Below are positions 1 to 9,662 of a stretch of 64,000 bases of DNA, piece by piece. The position numbers were made by a program, and so were the translations under genes. Location of the stretch: positions 43,742 through 107,741 of the forward strand of contig WLPT01000004.1 in assembly GCA_009698675.1 (NCBI GenBank), given 5' to 3'. Every line of letters begins with the position of its first letter. The stretch's first letter is position 1. Below the pieces are notes generated by a model that had not been told where the DNA came from, ran no database searches, and saw only the letters and a program-made list of their open reading frames with translations. The DNA is from Actinomycetota bacterium. Its GTDB lineage: Bacteria; Actinomycetota; Actinomycetes; Nanopelagicales; Nanopelagicaceae.

Positions 1-1
1 T

Positions 2-625
2 ATTGGTGGGCGCATCTATCACGTTCTCACATCACCCGATGCCTACTTTGGAAGCAATGGCCACCCTTGGAACGCGTTTAAAATCTGGGAGGGGGGCCTT
101 GGTATTTGGGGGGCGATCGCTCTAGGAACAGTGGCTTCCTGGCTCAGATATCGCAGCATTTCCAATCGAGTTGCACTTCCATCATTTGCCTTTTTTATGG
201 ATGCTCTGGCACCTGGAGTGCTGCTGGCTCAAGCGATCGGACGATTTGGGAATTGGTTCAATATCGAACTTTTCGGCCGACCCCTTAATGCGCCGTGGGC
301 TTTATCGGTTCCGCTATTTAATCGCCCCAATGGATTTAGCCAATACGCAACTTTTCATCCGGTCTTTTTGTACGAGGCTCTTTGGAGTAGCGCACTTGCT
401 ATAGCGCTAATTCTCATTGGTAGAAGGTTGAAACCAGGGCAGGTTTTTGCGCTCTATATTTTTGGATACTGCCTTGGACGTACCGGCATTGAGAGCATAC
501 GTATAGATGAGGCACATCACATACTGGGCCTACGGCTCAATATTTGGGTCGGAACGATTATTGGTTTAGGCGCACTGACACGTTTTCTGCAACTAAATAA
601 AGATGATAAGCCAAATCTCGGATAG
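2..625 (+). CDS. lgt: Prolipoprotein diacylglyceryl transferase (5'-truncated by window edge)
   Basis: Lgt transfers diacylglycerol from phosphatidylglycerol to the lipobox cysteine of prolipoproteins, in the cytoplasmic membrane. The frame is open from base 2, so the gene begins upstream of the window; 207 C-terminal codons are visible. The first codons give GGRIYHVLTSP, then WEGGLGIWG and the Lgt signature RFGNWFNIELFGRP, followed by hydrophobic segments ending near LRLNIWVGTIIGLGAL. The later ATG at 131 would cut off conserved sequence and is not the start. The TAG stop at 623-625 is also the first three bases of the likely -10 element of the next gene. In many actinobacteria lgt follows trpBA; that part is not visible here. 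Identity is secure. Confidence 0.95.
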   Translation: MGGRIYHVLTSPDAYFGSNGHPWNAFKIWEGGLGIWGAIALGTVASWLRYRSISNRVALPSFAFFMDALAPGVLLAQAIGRFGNWFNIELFGRPLNAPWALSVPLFNRPNGFSQYATFHPVFLYEALWSSALAIALILIGRRLKPGQVFALYIFGYCLGRTGIESIRIDEAHHILGLRLNIWVGTIIGLGALTRFLQLNKDDKPNLG

Positions 626-628
626 GCT
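623..628 (+). promoter_or_regulatory. Leaderless -10 element for the VIT transporter
   Basis: TAGGCT fits the actinobacterial -10 pattern TANNNT and lies exactly 6 nt before the ATG at 635, so transcription would begin at or next to the start codon. Its first three bases are the lgt stop codon. No good -35 is visible and there is no Shine-Dalgarno sequence between the genes. Confidence 0.55.
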
Positions 629-634
629 CCTGTT

Positions 635-1342
635 ATGGCTCTAGAAGATGTTCATGCCCGTAATATGCAGCACCGAACCCACCGAGCAGGGTGGTTGCGC
701 GCGGCGGTACTAGGTGCAAATGATGGATTGGTTTCAACTGCCTCGCTGATGATTGGTGTAGTTGCAGCTGGCAAGAATGATTTTCTAGTTACTGCAGGTC
801 TTGCTGGAATTACAGCTGGTGCGATGTCAATGGCAGTTGGGGAGTACGTCTCTGTCCGCTCCCAAAACGATGTCGAAGAGTCTGATCGAGTATTAGAGAT
901 TGAACATTTAGCAACAGATCCTGAAGGCGAGCTCTTAGAGCTCCAACACATATACATCAATCGTGGGTTAACTCCAGAGTTGGCCCTTGAAGTTGCAACA
1001 GCGATGCATGAGAAGGATCCACTAGCGGCACATCTGCGCGATGAACTCGGGCAACATCCACATACAAAGGCCCGCCCAGTTCAAGCCGCTCTTGCCTCGG
1101 CAACTTCATTCACCTTAGGGGGGCTGATTCCATTTGCGGGCGCCTTCGCTCCAACTTTAGGAGCAAAGGCGTGGAGCATCGTGGCCTTTACCGTTGTTGG
1201 TCTTGTTCTCACCGGCATCGTAAGCGCGCGTACAGCAGGGGCCAAAGTAGTTGGGACAACTTTGCGAGTCATTATTGGTGGCTGCCTCGGAATGCTGATT
1301 ACGGCTGGAATTGGCCAGATTGCGCAAGTTGCCGGCATATAG
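635..1342 (+). CDS. VIT1/CCC1 family Fe2+/Mn2+ transporter
   Basis: A 235-residue membrane protein of the VIT/CCC1 family, which moves ferrous iron or manganese across membranes. The N-terminus HRAGWLRAAVLGANDGLVS is the family's most conserved stretch. Two hydrophobic segments (about 22-45 and 50-72) are followed by an acidic, Glu-rich cytoplasmic part (about 76-140, with EEVATAMHEKDPLAAHL-like helices), then three more membrane segments to the C-terminus. Length and five-segment plan fit bacterial members. It sits 9 nt after lgt with no Shine-Dalgarno, so the leaderless promoter is the best explanation for its translation. Metal specificity (Fe versus Mn) and direction cannot be read from sequence alone. 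Confidence 0.9.
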   Translation: MALEDVHARNMQHRTHRAGWLRAAVLGANDGLVSTASLMIGVVAAGKNDFLVTAGLAGITAGAMSMAVGEYVSVRSQNDVEESDRVLEIEHLATDPEGELLELQHIYINRGLTPELALEVATAMHEKDPLAAHLRDELGQHPHTKARPVQAALASATSFTLGGLIPFAGAFAPTLGAKAWSIVAFTVVGLVLTGIVSARTAGAKVVGTTLRVIIGGCLGMLITAGIGQIAQVAGI

Positions 1343-1444
1343 GCTTTAACCAAAACCGCTTTTCTTGCTACTCTTTACGCCGTTGCTTGTTCAAAGGGCC
1401 AAGGTTGTCCCGCACATTTCATCGACAATCGGAGCCCAAGAATT

Positions 1445-4400
1445 ATGGTTTTGTCTTCCAACTTTCCGCAGGCACAAGGGCTCTACAACGCTGCCAATGA
1501 ACATGATGCATGTGGAGTTGCGATGGTTGCAACTCTTAACAAGAAAGCAACACATGAGATCGTTGAGAAAGCGCTAACTGCGCTGCGCAATCTCGAACAT
1601 CGAGGTGCCTCAGGCGCCGAACCTGATAGCGGAGATGGTGCTGGAATTTTGATTCGAATCCCGGATCAATTTTTTCAGGATGTTACGGAGTTCAATTTAC
1701 CTGTTGCAGGTTCCTACGCAACGGGCATCGCCTTTATTGAAAAGGGTGCGGATGTACACTCCAAGATTGCCGAGATTGCAGCAGAAGAAGGGCTACAGAT
1801 TCTTGGCTGGCGCGAACTACCAATAAATTCTCAATCACTTGGTAAGACTGCGCTTTCAGTTATGCCAGATTTTCAACAGCTATTTATCGCTGGTTTAAAT
1901 AATGAAAGCGACTTAGTGCTTGAGCGTATGGTCTTTTGTTTGCGCAAGCGTTTAGAACATTCATTGCCGCTCTATTTTCCCTCTCTATCTAGCCAAACTA
2001 TTGTGTATAAAGGAATGCTCACGACTGGTCAGCTAGAGGAGTTTTTCCCAGATTTAAGCGATGAGCGAGTTGTATCTCCATTGGCCGTAGTCCACTCCCG
2101 CTTTTCGACAAATACTTTTCCTTCTTGGCCACTTGCACACCCCTACCGTTATATCGCCCACAACGGAGAAATCAATACTGTAAAGGGAAATCGCAACTGG
2201 ATGCGCGCACGCGAATCACTGCTTGAGAGTGATTTGATTCCTGGAGATCTAAAACGTCTATTTCCGATTGTTGAAATCTCCGGAAGTGACTCAGCCTCCT
2301 TTGATGAAGTTCTCGAACTGCTCTACCTCGGTGGACGTTCACTTCCTCACGCCGTATTGATGATGATTCCCGAGGCGTGGGAAAACCATGCATCAATGTC
2401 AGATTTACGTCGCGATTTCTACGCTTTCCATGCCTCGCTAATGGAGCCATGGGATGGACCAGCCTGTGTGACTTTCACCGATGGTCACCAAGTAGGTGCG
2501 GTGCTAGATCGCAATGGTCTTCGTCCTTCGCGATTCTGGGTAACTAAAGATGGCCTAGTCGTCTTGGCCTCTGAAGTTGGGGTTCTAGAGATTGCACCAG
2601 ATCAGATTGTTCGTAAGGGACGTTTACAGCCTGGAAAAATGTTCTTGGTAGATACACAGGCCGGACGAATCATTGAAGATGAAGAGATTAAGGATTCACT
2701 TGCCAATGCAGCACCCTACGGTGACTGGCTCCACGCTGGAATGATCAAACTAAGTGAACTGCCTGCGCGCGAACATATTGTCTATCCACACTCCTCGGTA
2801 GTACGACGCCAACGCGCCTTCGGCTATACCGAGGAAGAGCTGCGCATACTAATTACTCCAATGGCCAGAAATGGCATGGAGGCGCTTGGTTCGATGGGTA
2901 CTGATACTCCAATCGCAGCCCTTTCAAGTAAACCACGTCTTATCTTTGACTACTTCTCACAACTATTTGCTCAGGTAACAAATCCACCTTTAGATGCAAT
3001 ACGTGAAGAGTTGGTAACGAGTTTAGGTACTGCAATGGGCCCAGAGCATAATCTTTTAGACCCTGGCCCTTCCTCATGTCGGCAGATCTCATTGGCATTT
3101 CCAGTAATTGACAATGATGAACTTGCAAAGATTATTCACGTAAATGCAGATGGCGATCATCCAGGATTAAGTGCTCATGTTGTGCGCGGTCTTTTCTTTG
3201 TTGGCGATGGTGGTGACTCACTGCGCGCGCGTTTGGATGAGATTAAGGTTGAAGTTTCGCAGGCGATTAACAATGGCGCTCGTATCATCGTTCTATCAGA
3301 TCGTGATGCAGATACAGAAGAGGCTGCGATTCCTTCGCTATTGCTTACATCAGCCGTACATCACCATTTAATACGTGAGAAAACCCGTACCAAAGTTGGT
3401 TTGGTGGTTGAGGCTGGTGATGTGCGTGAAGTTCATCATGTTGCCCTACTAATCGGATATGGCGCCGCTGCAGTCAACCCATATCTTGCGATGGAGAGCG
3501 CCGAAGATTTAGTTCTGCAGGGAGTTATTACCGGGATAACTCCGGAAAAGGCCGTGCGCAACTTAATTAAATCCCTTGGCAAAGGTGTACTTAAAGTCAT
3601 GTCGAAGATGGGTATTAGTACAATCGCCTCATATACGGGCGCACAAGTTTTTGAAGCAATTGGTTTAAGTGCAGAGGTTGTAGATGAATTCTTCGTTGGC
3701 ACGACCTCACGTTTAGGCGGGGTATCACTAGATGTGATTGCGCAAGAGTGCATCGCTCGTCATCACGTCGCATATCCACCAGGGGGAGAGGTTCCAGGAA
3801 CTAAGCGCCTACCAATCGGCGGCGACTATCAATGGCGCCGCGAAGGCGAGCCGCATCTATTTGATCCCGAAACCGTCTTTGCTCTTCAACACTCCACCAG
3901 AACTAAGCGTTACGATATTTTCAAGCGCTATACAGACAGAGTAAATGATCAGAGCACACGTCTGATGACTTTGCGAGGTCTATTTGAGTTTAAAAGCCAG
4001 GCGGCCATCTCTATCGATGAAGTCGAATCTGCTACCTCCATCATTGCGCGCTTTTCCACTGGGGCCATGTCCTACGGCTCGGTTTCACAAGAGGTGCACG
4101 AAACATTAGCGATAGCTATGAATCGACTCGGTGCTAAATCAAATACTGGTGAAGGTGGAGAGGACTCTTCACGCTATATAGAGATGGAGAACGGTGATTC
4201 AAAGCGCTCGGCAATTAAGCAAGTTGCCTCTGGGCGTTTCGGTGTTACCAGTGAATACTTAGTTAGCGCCGATGATATTCAAATTAAAATTGCCCAGGGT
4301 GCAAAGCCTGGTGAGGGTGGTCAGCTGCCCGGTAACAAGGTCTATCCATGGATTGCAAAGGTCCGCTACTCAACTCCTGGCGTCGGATTAATCTCTCCTC

Positions 4401-5956
4401 CGCCACACCATGATATTTACTCAATTGAGGATTTAGCGCAGTTAATCCATGATTTAAAGAATGCCAATAGGAATGCTCGCGTACACGTAAAGCTCGTAGC
4501 GCAGGTTGGAGTCGGAACGGTTGCAGCAGGAGTCAGCAAAGCTCACGCCGATGTTGTTTTAATTTCCGGGCACGACGGTGGAACTGGTGCATCTCCGCTT
4601 ACCTCATTAAAACATGCAGGAGCGCCCTGGGAGTTGGGATTAGCAGAGACACAACAGACGCTATTGCTAAATAATCTTCGCGATCGAATTGTTGTACAGA
4701 CCGATGGTCAATTAAAAACTGGTAGAGATGTAGTTATCGCCGCACTCCTTGGTGCCGAAGAGTTTGGTTTTGCAACTGCGCCATTGGTAGTTTCAGGCTG
4801 TGTGATGATGCGAGTCTGTCATTTGGATACCTGTCCAGTTGGGGTTGCAACGCAGAATCCAGAGCTACGGGCACGTTTTAGTGGCAAACCAGAGTTTGTT
4901 GAAACCTTCTTCGAATACATCGCCCAAGAGGTCCGTGAGATTTTAGCAAGCCTAGGCTTTAGAACATTGCTAGAGGCGATTGGCCATGTTGAGTATTTAG
5001 AAACTAGACGAGCGATCGATCACTGGAAAGCAAGTGGTTTAGATCTATCGCCACTCTTGGTTCGCCCTGAGGGATCTGGTGCATTACATAACACTGCCGC
5101 CCAAGATCACGGATTAGATGCCGCCCTTGATAATCAACTTATCGCCTCATCACAACCGGCATTAACAAAACAAGAGTTAGTACGCATTGATCTTCCTGTT
5201 CGAAATGTAAATCGCACAGTTGGAACGATGCTTGGTGCCGAAATAACACGTGCTTTTGGCGGTAACGGATTACCTGATGGAACGATTGATATAACTTTGC
5301 GAGGCTCTGCAGGCCAATCACTTGGTGCATTCATTCCCTCAGGTATAACGCTGAGATTGATCGGCGATTCTAATGACTACGTAGGAAAGGGAATCTCTGG
5401 CGGGCGTGTGATTCTTAGACCTGATGAAACATCGACATTTAAATCTCACGAAAATGTAATCGCTGGAAATGTCATCGGATATGGCGCAACATCTGGTGAG
5501 ATACTAATTCGCGGAGTAGTTGGAGAGCGATTCTGCGTACGAAACTCTGGAGCAACGGCGGTCGTTGAGGGAATTGGCGATCACGGCTGCGAATATATGA
5601 CGGGCGGAACGGTAGTTGTCCTTGGTCAAACTGGACGAAACTTCGCCGCAGGCATGTCAGGTGGTCGGGCATTTGTATTAGATGTTGATGCCGCTAGCGT
5701 AAATACGGATATGGTCGACATTCTTGCCGTACCTGGTGATCAACGTGATGCATTGAAGGCAATCATCTCTAATTTCGCCTCCCATACTGATTCGATTGTT
5801 GCCACGGCGCTGCTAGATAATTGGGATGAATCGATAAAACGTATTTCACTGGTCATGCCACGTGACTACGCACGAGTTCTGGAAGCGATGGCCCGTGCCG
5901 ATCGTGAAGGCTTACCAGTTGATGCTCTAGTGATGGAGGTGGCAGCACATGGCTGA
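1445..5956 (+). CDS. gltB: Glutamate synthase (NADPH) large subunit
   Basis: GltB (1503 aa) releases ammonia from glutamine and channels it to 2-oxoglutarate, making glutamate with GltD. The propeptide is short: mature enzyme should begin at Cys23 of [11 protein letters not shown], the N-terminal nucleophile of the class II glutaminase domain (about 23-430). The FMN/synthase region contains [20 protein letters not shown] and [11 protein letters not shown]. The 3Fe-4S motif is C-x5-C-x4-C at Cys1119, Cys1125 and Cys1130 ([15 protein letters not shown]). The C-terminal GXGXG beta-helix domain includes GISGGRVIL and GMSGGRAFV. The ATG at 1445 has only a weak GGAG about 10 nt upstream. The end overlaps gltD by 8 nt, consistent with translational coupling. 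All key residues seen are intact. Confidence 0.98.
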   Translation: MVLSSNFPQAQGLYNAANEHDACGVAMVATLNKKATHEIVEKALTALRNLEHRGASGAEPDSGDGAGILIRIPDQFFQDVTEFNLPVAGSYATGIAFIEKGADVHSKIAEIAAEEGLQILGWRELPINSQSLGKTALSVMPDFQQLFIAGLNNESDLVLERMVFCLRKRLEHSLPLYFPSLSSQTIVYKGMLTTGQLEEFFPDLSDERVVSPLAVVHSRFSTNTFPSWPLAHPYRYIAHNGEINTVKGNRNWMRARESLLESDLIPGDLKRLFPIVEISGSDSASFDEVLELLYLGGRSLPHAVLMMIPEAWENHASMSDLRRDFYAFHASLMEPWDGPACVTFTDGHQVGAVLDRNGLRPSRFWVTKDGLVVLASEVGVLEIAPDQIVRKGRLQPGKMFLVDTQAGRIIEDEEIKDSLANAAPYGDWLHAGMIKLSELPAREHIVYPHSSVVRRQRAFGYTEEELRILITPMARNGMEALGSMGTDTPIAALSSKPRLIFDYFSQLFAQVTNPPLDAIREELVTSLGTAMGPEHNLLDPGPSSCRQISLAFPVIDNDELAKIIHVNADGDHPGLSAHVVRGLFFVGDGGDSLRARLDEIKVEVSQAINNGARIIVLSDRDADTEEAAIPSLLLTSAVHHHLIREKTRTKVGLVVEAGDVREVHHVALLIGYGAAAVNPYLAMESAEDLVLQGVITGITPEKAVRNLIKSLGKGVLKVMSKMGISTIASYTGAQVFEAIGLSAEVVDEFFVGTTSRLGGVSLDVIAQECIARHHVAYPPGGEVPGTKRLPIGGDYQWRREGEPHLFDPETVFALQHSTRTKRYDIFKRYTDRVNDQSTRLMTLRGLFEFKSQAAISIDEVESATSIIARFSTGAMSYGSVSQEVHETLAIAMNRLGAKSNTGEGGEDSSRYIEMENGDSKRSAIKQVASGRFGVTSEYLVSADDIQIKIAQGAKPGEGGQLPGNKVYPWIAKVRYSTPGVGLISPPPHHDIYSIEDLAQLIHDLKNANRNARVHVKLVAQVGVGTVAAGVSKAHADVVLISGHDGGTGASPLTSLKHAGAPWELGLAETQQTLLLNNLRDRIVVQTDGQLKTGRDVVIAALLGAEEFGFATAPLVVSGCVMMRVCHLDTCPVGVATQNPELRARFSGKPEFVETFFEYIAQEVREILASLGFRTLLEAIGHVEYLETRRAIDHWKASGLDLSPLLVRPEGSGALHNTAAQDHGLDAALDNQLIASSQPALTKQELVRIDLPVRNVNRTVGTMLGAEITRAFGGNGLPDGTIDITLRGSAGQSLGAFIPSGITLRLIGDSNDYVGKGISGGRVILRPDETSTFKSHENVIAGNVIGYGATSGEILIRGVVGERFCVRNSGATAVVEGIGDHGCEYMTGGTVVVLGQTGRNFAAGMSGGRAFVLDVDAASVNTDMVDILAVPGDQRDALKAIISNFASHTDSIVATALLDNWDESIKRISLVMPRDYARVLEAMARADREGLPVDALVMEVAAHG

Positions 5957-7403
5957 TCCAAAGGGATTTATTACGACACCCCGCCAAACACCGGTGCGTC
6001 GTCCAGTAGATGTACGAATTCAAGATTGGCGTGAAGTGTATGAGCCGCAGAGCTTTGAGCATTTACAGAAGCAGGCTGGCCGTTGCATGGATTGTGGAAT
6101 TCCCTTCTGCCACTCCGGCTGTCCTTTGGGTAACTTAATTCCGGAATGGAATGGATTAATCTGGAGCGGAGATACGCATGAGGCCATTGATCGTCTACAT
6201 GCAACAAATAACTTCCCTGAATTCACCGGACGTCTATGTCCTGCACCCTGCGAAACTGCCTGTGTTGTTGGAATCAATCGCGAGGCCGTCACAATCAAGC
6301 AAGTTGAACTTCGCACAGTTGAAGAGGCATTTGCAACTGGGGATGTAAAGCCATTAATACCCGATCGTTTAACTGGTAAGACTGTTGCCGTTATCGGCTC
6401 TGGCCCTGCCGGATTAGCGGCTGCTCAACAGTTAACCCGTGCCGGACATACCGTTGCAGTCTATGAACGCGCACCTAAAATTGGTGGCTTACTTCGATAT
6501 GGAATTCCAGAGTTTAAAATGGAGAAACATATTTTAGATCGTCGTCTTGAGCAGATGGAGAAAGAGGGAACTCGTTTTCGCCCAGGAATAGATGTCGGGG
6601 GAGAGCTCACAGGTTCATCGCTTAGAAAAAAATATGATGCAATCGTTGTGGCTGTGGGAGCAACGCAATGGCGCGACCTAGATGTTCCAGGACGTAATTT
6701 GAATGGCGTTTATCAGGCGATGGAGTTTCTTCCATGGGGCAATAAGCAGGCTCTTGGGGAAGTTGAAAGCCCAGATATAAACGTTGCGGGTAAGCACGTT
6801 GTAATTTTAGGAGGAGGAGATACCGGGGCCGATTGTTTAGGAACATCTATTAGACAAGGTGCCGCCAGTGTTACCCAGTTAGAGATCATGCCGATTCCAA
6901 GTGATGAGCGACCTGCCAATCAACCGTGGCCGACATATCCGATGATTTTTCGCGTCTCTAGTGCGCATGAAGAGTTGGATAATCGAATCTTCTCGGTGAG
7001 CACACAAGAGTTTCTTGGCGATGGTAATGGCAATCTATGTGCGATGAAGATCGTTGAAACTAAACTCAAAGATGGAAAATTTGAAACGGTACAGGGGAGT
7101 GAACGCGAGATTCCAGCAGATTTTGTCTTCCTTGCAATGGGTTTTACTGGTCCAGAGCAATCTCCACTGCTGACTCAATTAGAGGTAGAAGTCGATGAGC
7201 GCGGCAATATCAAGCGAGATGCAAACTTTGCTGCCAATGAAGATGGCGTTTTCGTTGCAGGCGATGCTGGCCGTGGACAGTCATTAATCGTCTGGGCAAT
7301 CGCTGAGGGAAGAAGCGCCGCTTCAGCCGTTGATAGGTATTTAACTGGGGATACACAACTTCCTTCGCCTATCGAACCTACTACTCGACAGCTAATGGTT
7401 TAA
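5949..7403 (+). CDS. gltD: Glutamate synthase (NADPH) small subunit
   Basis: GltD (484 aa) takes electrons from NADPH through FAD and passes them by [4Fe-4S] clusters to GltB. The N-terminal cluster domain has [14 protein letters not shown] and a second Cys group [13 protein letters not shown] (about residues 40-105). The FAD-binding Rossmann motif [13 protein letters not shown] lies near residue 150, the NADPH-binding motif [11 protein letters not shown] near residue 290, and the C-terminal FAD contact [19 protein letters not shown] near residue 440. The start lies inside the end of gltB, so the two are made in coupled fashion. The TAA stop at 7401-7403 doubles as the start of the likely pyk -10 element. 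Confidence 0.98.
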   Translation: MADPKGFITTPRQTPVRRPVDVRIQDWREVYEPQSFEHLQKQAGRCMDCGIPFCHSGCPLGNLIPEWNGLIWSGDTHEAIDRLHATNNFPEFTGRLCPAPCETACVVGINREAVTIKQVELRTVEEAFATGDVKPLIPDRLTGKTVAVIGSGPAGLAAAQQLTRAGHTVAVYERAPKIGGLLRYGIPEFKMEKHILDRRLEQMEKEGTRFRPGIDVGGELTGSSLRKKYDAIVVAVGATQWRDLDVPGRNLNGVYQAMEFLPWGNKQALGEVESPDINVAGKHVVILGGGDTGADCLGTSIRQGAASVTQLEIMPIPSDERPANQPWPTYPMIFRVSSAHEELDNRIFSVSTQEFLGDGNGNLCAMKIVETKLKDGKFETVQGSEREIPADFVFLAMGFTGPEQSPLLTQLEVEVDERGNIKRDANFAANEDGVFVAGDAGRGQSLIVWAIAEGRSAASAVDRYLTGDTQLPSPIEPTTRQLMV

Positions 7404-7406
7404 GGT
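7401..7406 (+). promoter_or_regulatory. Leaderless -10 element for pyk
   Basis: TAAGGT matches TANNNT and lies exactly 6 nt before the pyk ATG at 7413. Its TAA is the gltD stop codon. There is no Shine-Dalgarno in the 9-nt gap and no convincing -35. Confidence 0.55.
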
Positions 7407-7412
7407 TGCATC

Positions 7413-8852
7413 ATGCGTAGAGCGAAAATAGTGTGCACAATGGGTCCAGCTGTTGAATCACCGGAGAAAGTTAAAGAGTTAATCGATGCCGGCATGAACA
7501 TGGCTCGGCTCAATCTCTCTCACGGCTCATACGAGGAGCATCAACGTCGCTTCGACCAAGTTCGTGCTGCGGCGAAAAACGCTGGTCGTCCAGTCTCGAT
7601 TCTTGTAGATCTTCAAGGCCCAAAGATTCGATTGGCCCGCTTTATTGCAGGTCCACATGAGTTGGCACGTGGTGACATATTTACAATAACTACCGATGAG
7701 GTTGAGGGCACAAAAGAGCGAGTGGGCACGACGTATAAGGGCCTTCCCGGGGATTGCAAAGTCGGTGATCATATTTTAATCGATGATGGAAAAGTCACTG
7801 TCCAGGTAGTTGAAGTAAAGGGCAATGACGTTGTTACTAAGGTGATTGAGCCTGGAGCTGTTAGCAATAACAAAGGTATCAACCTACCCGGTGTTGCAGT
7901 TTCAGTACCTGCAATGTCAGAGAAGGATATTGAGGATTTGAGATGGGGATTACGCGCAGGTGCAGATTTCATTGCACTCTCATTTGTCCGCAACGCTGCC
8001 GATATTAAAGATGTTCATAAGATTATGGATGAGGAGGGCATACGCCTTCCAGTTATCGCCAAGATCGAAAAGCCACAGGCAGTTGCAAACATAGCTGAAA
8101 TCGTTGATGCCTTCGATGGCATCATGGTCGCGCGAGGAGATTTGGGAGTCGAACTTCCAATAGAAGATGTTCCTCTTGTACAAAAGCTTTGCGTAGAACT
8201 TGCGCGCGATATGGCCAAGCCAGTAATTGTTGCAACGCAGATGCTCGACTCGATGATTATTAATTCACGTCCAACTCGCGCCGAGGCCACAGATTGTGCA
8301 AATGCAGTCTTAGATGGTGCAGATGCGTTAATGCTCTCAGGAGAGACAAGCATTGGAGAGTTTCCAATAGAGGCGGTGCAGACAATGGCCCGCATTATTC
8401 AAAAGACTGAAGAGGGTGGACTCGATCGAATCCGCCCAATAAAAACGGCGCCACGTACAAAGGGTGGAGCAATTACTAAGGCGGCTACTGAAGTTGGTGC
8501 AATCGTTGATGCAAAGTATTTAGTCGCCTTTACTCAAAGTGGAGATTCCGCACGTCGCATGTCCAGACTTCGCTCGCCAATTCCAATCCTTGCCATGACT
8601 CCTGAAGTCGGAACTTATAATCGCTTAGCTCTTTCGTGGGGAGTTGAATCGATGTTGACTCCAGTCGTTGGCGCAACCGATGAGATGGTAAAGCTCGTCG
8701 ATGCCGCTCTTATCGACTCGGGGCGCGCCGTAATTGGCGATAACGTAATAATTGTGGCCGGTTCACCACCAGGAATTCCAGGATCTACCAATGCGATGCG
8801 AGTTCACCGCGTGGGAGATGCTGTTGGTGGCGCCGCTCCCGCCTACCGCTAA
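7413..8852 (+). CDS. pyk: Pyruvate kinase
   Basis: Pyruvate kinase (479 aa) converts phosphoenolpyruvate and ADP to pyruvate and ATP, the last step of glycolysis. It starts RRAKIVCTMGPAVES with the conserved NLSHGSYEEH substrate loop. The catalytic core holds VIAKIEKPQAV and the signature MVARGDLGVELPIEDVP, then ATQMLDSMI and the LMLSGETSIG loop. A C-terminal allosteric domain (about 350-470) is present, so this is a full-length type. It follows gltD by 9 nt with its own likely leaderless promoter. Only 14 bp separate its stop from the tRNA gene, so that tRNA is probably co-transcribed or driven from within pyk. Confidence 0.97.
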   Translation: MRRAKIVCTMGPAVESPEKVKELIDAGMNMARLNLSHGSYEEHQRRFDQVRAAAKNAGRPVSILVDLQGPKIRLARFIAGPHELARGDIFTITTDEVEGTKERVGTTYKGLPGDCKVGDHILIDDGKVTVQVVEVKGNDVVTKVIEPGAVSNNKGINLPGVAVSVPAMSEKDIEDLRWGLRAGADFIALSFVRNAADIKDVHKIMDEEGIRLPVIAKIEKPQAVANIAEIVDAFDGIMVARGDLGVELPIEDVPLVQKLCVELARDMAKPVIVATQMLDSMIINSRPTRAEATDCANAVLDGADALMLSGETSIGEFPIEAVQTMARIIQKTEEGGLDRIRPIKTAPRTKGGAITKAATEVGAIVDAKYLVAFTQSGDSARRMSRLRSPIPILAMTPEVGTYNRLALSWGVESMLTPVVGATDEMVKLVDAALIDSGRAVIGDNVIIVAGSPPGIPGSTNAMRVHRVGDAVGGAAPAYR

Positions 8853-8866
8853 GATTGATCAGTAGC

Positions 8867-8939
8867 GCCTCGGTACTCCAACGGTAGAGAGGGCAGTCTC
8901 AAACACTGCATAGTGTCGGTTCGAATCCGACTCGGGGCA
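8867..8939 (+). tRNA. tRNA with anticodon CAA (Leu codon UUG), short variable loop
   Basis: A 73-nt cloverleaf folds cleanly. The acceptor stem GCCTCGG pairs with TCGGGGC with two G-U wobbles. T8-A9 follow, then D stem CTC/GAG with GG in the loop. The anticodon stem is GCAGT/ACTGC around loop CTCAAAC, giving anticodon CAA at 8900-8902. T stem GTCGG/CCGAC surrounds TTCGAAT, and the discriminator is A. CCA is not encoded. The anticodon reads UUG, a leucine codon, but the variable loop is only 5 nt (ATAGT), whereas bacterial tRNA-Leu normally has a long class II arm. The identity is therefore by anticodon only. It sits 14 bp after pyk and ends one base before the next ATG. Confidence 0.85.
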
Positions 8940-8940
8940 C

Positions 8941-9522
8941 ATGTCATTACCCATTCGTATTCTCGTAGCCGAAGATGAGGCTTTGATCCGTATGGATCTT
9001 GTAGAGATGTTGCAAGGTGCTGGATATGAGGTTGTAGCCGAGGCCACGAATGGCCAAGAGGCCGTTGAGTTAGCCCAACTACATAGGCCCGATTTAGCTA
9101 TCTTGGATGTCAAGATGCCGGTGATGGATGGAATTACCGCCGCCGAAAAGATAATTGATCTAGCGCCCGTTCTGATGCTTACTGCTTTTTCTCAAAAGGA
9201 GCTCATTGATCGCGCCCGCGATGCAGGGGTAATGGCATATGTAGTCAAGCCATTTACAATCGGCGATTTAATTCCCGCTATCGAGATTGCAATTAGTAGG
9301 CATCTGCAAATGAGATCACTCTCTGAGGAGGTGGCCGATTTACATGATCGTCTTGAAACTCGAAAACTGATCGATAGAGCTAAAGGGATTTTAATGAAGG
9401 CGTTGAATCTCTCCGAGCCCGAGGCCTTTTCCTGGATTCAACGGGCAGCTATGGATCGGCGCATGAGCATGAAGGCCGTGGCTGAGGCCGTCATTAACCC
9501 AGATGCAGTACCGGAGAGTTAA
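8941..9522 (+). CDS. pdtaR: Response regulator with ANTAR RNA-binding domain (PdtaR type)
   Basis: A 193-residue two-component regulator. The receiver domain (about 5-120) has acidic residues E11 and D12, phospho-acceptor D56 in LDVKMP, T81 and K103 in VVKPF. The ANTAR domain (about 132-185, RKLIDRAKGILMKALNLSE onward) is of the type that binds paired RNA hairpins and prevents transcription termination. Partner kinases are PdtaS-like; none lies in this window. The ATG at 8941 is the first possible start: the in-frame stop TAG at 8911-8913 lies inside the tRNA and no ATG, GTG or TTG occurs between. No Shine-Dalgarno is possible outside the tRNA body, so translation probably starts on a leaderless RNA made by tRNA 3' processing, or on the unprocessed transcript. 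Confidence 0.93.
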   Translation: MSLPIRILVAEDEALIRMDLVEMLQGAGYEVVAEATNGQEAVELAQLHRPDLAILDVKMPVMDGITAAEKIIDLAPVLMLTAFSQKELIDRARDAGVMAYVVKPFTIGDLIPAIEIAISRHLQMRSLSEEVADLHDRLETRKLIDRAKGILMKALNLSEPEAFSWIQRAAMDRRMSMKAVAEAVINPDAVPES

Positions 9523-9587
9523 GCGGGGCATTCCCAGTATTTGACCTGTTTTATAACGAACCGTCACATATGTGGAGCAAACCCGCC

Positions 9588-9617
9588 TTGTTATTAGGGT
9601 TACTGAGCCATTACTCT
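9588..9617 (+). promoter_or_regulatory. Probable promoter of the liv substrate-binding gene
   Basis: TTGTTA (9588-9593) and TACTCT (9612-9617) are separated by 18 bp. The second box fits TANNNT. This would give a leader of about 40 nt containing the strong AGGAAAGG ribosome-binding site at 9649-9656. An alternative TTGACC at 9541 lacks a clear -10 at proper spacing. Confidence 0.4.
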
Positions 9618-9662
9618 ATCCGTCTCCCTGTCCCGGGACACACAGAACAGGAAAGGCACAAC

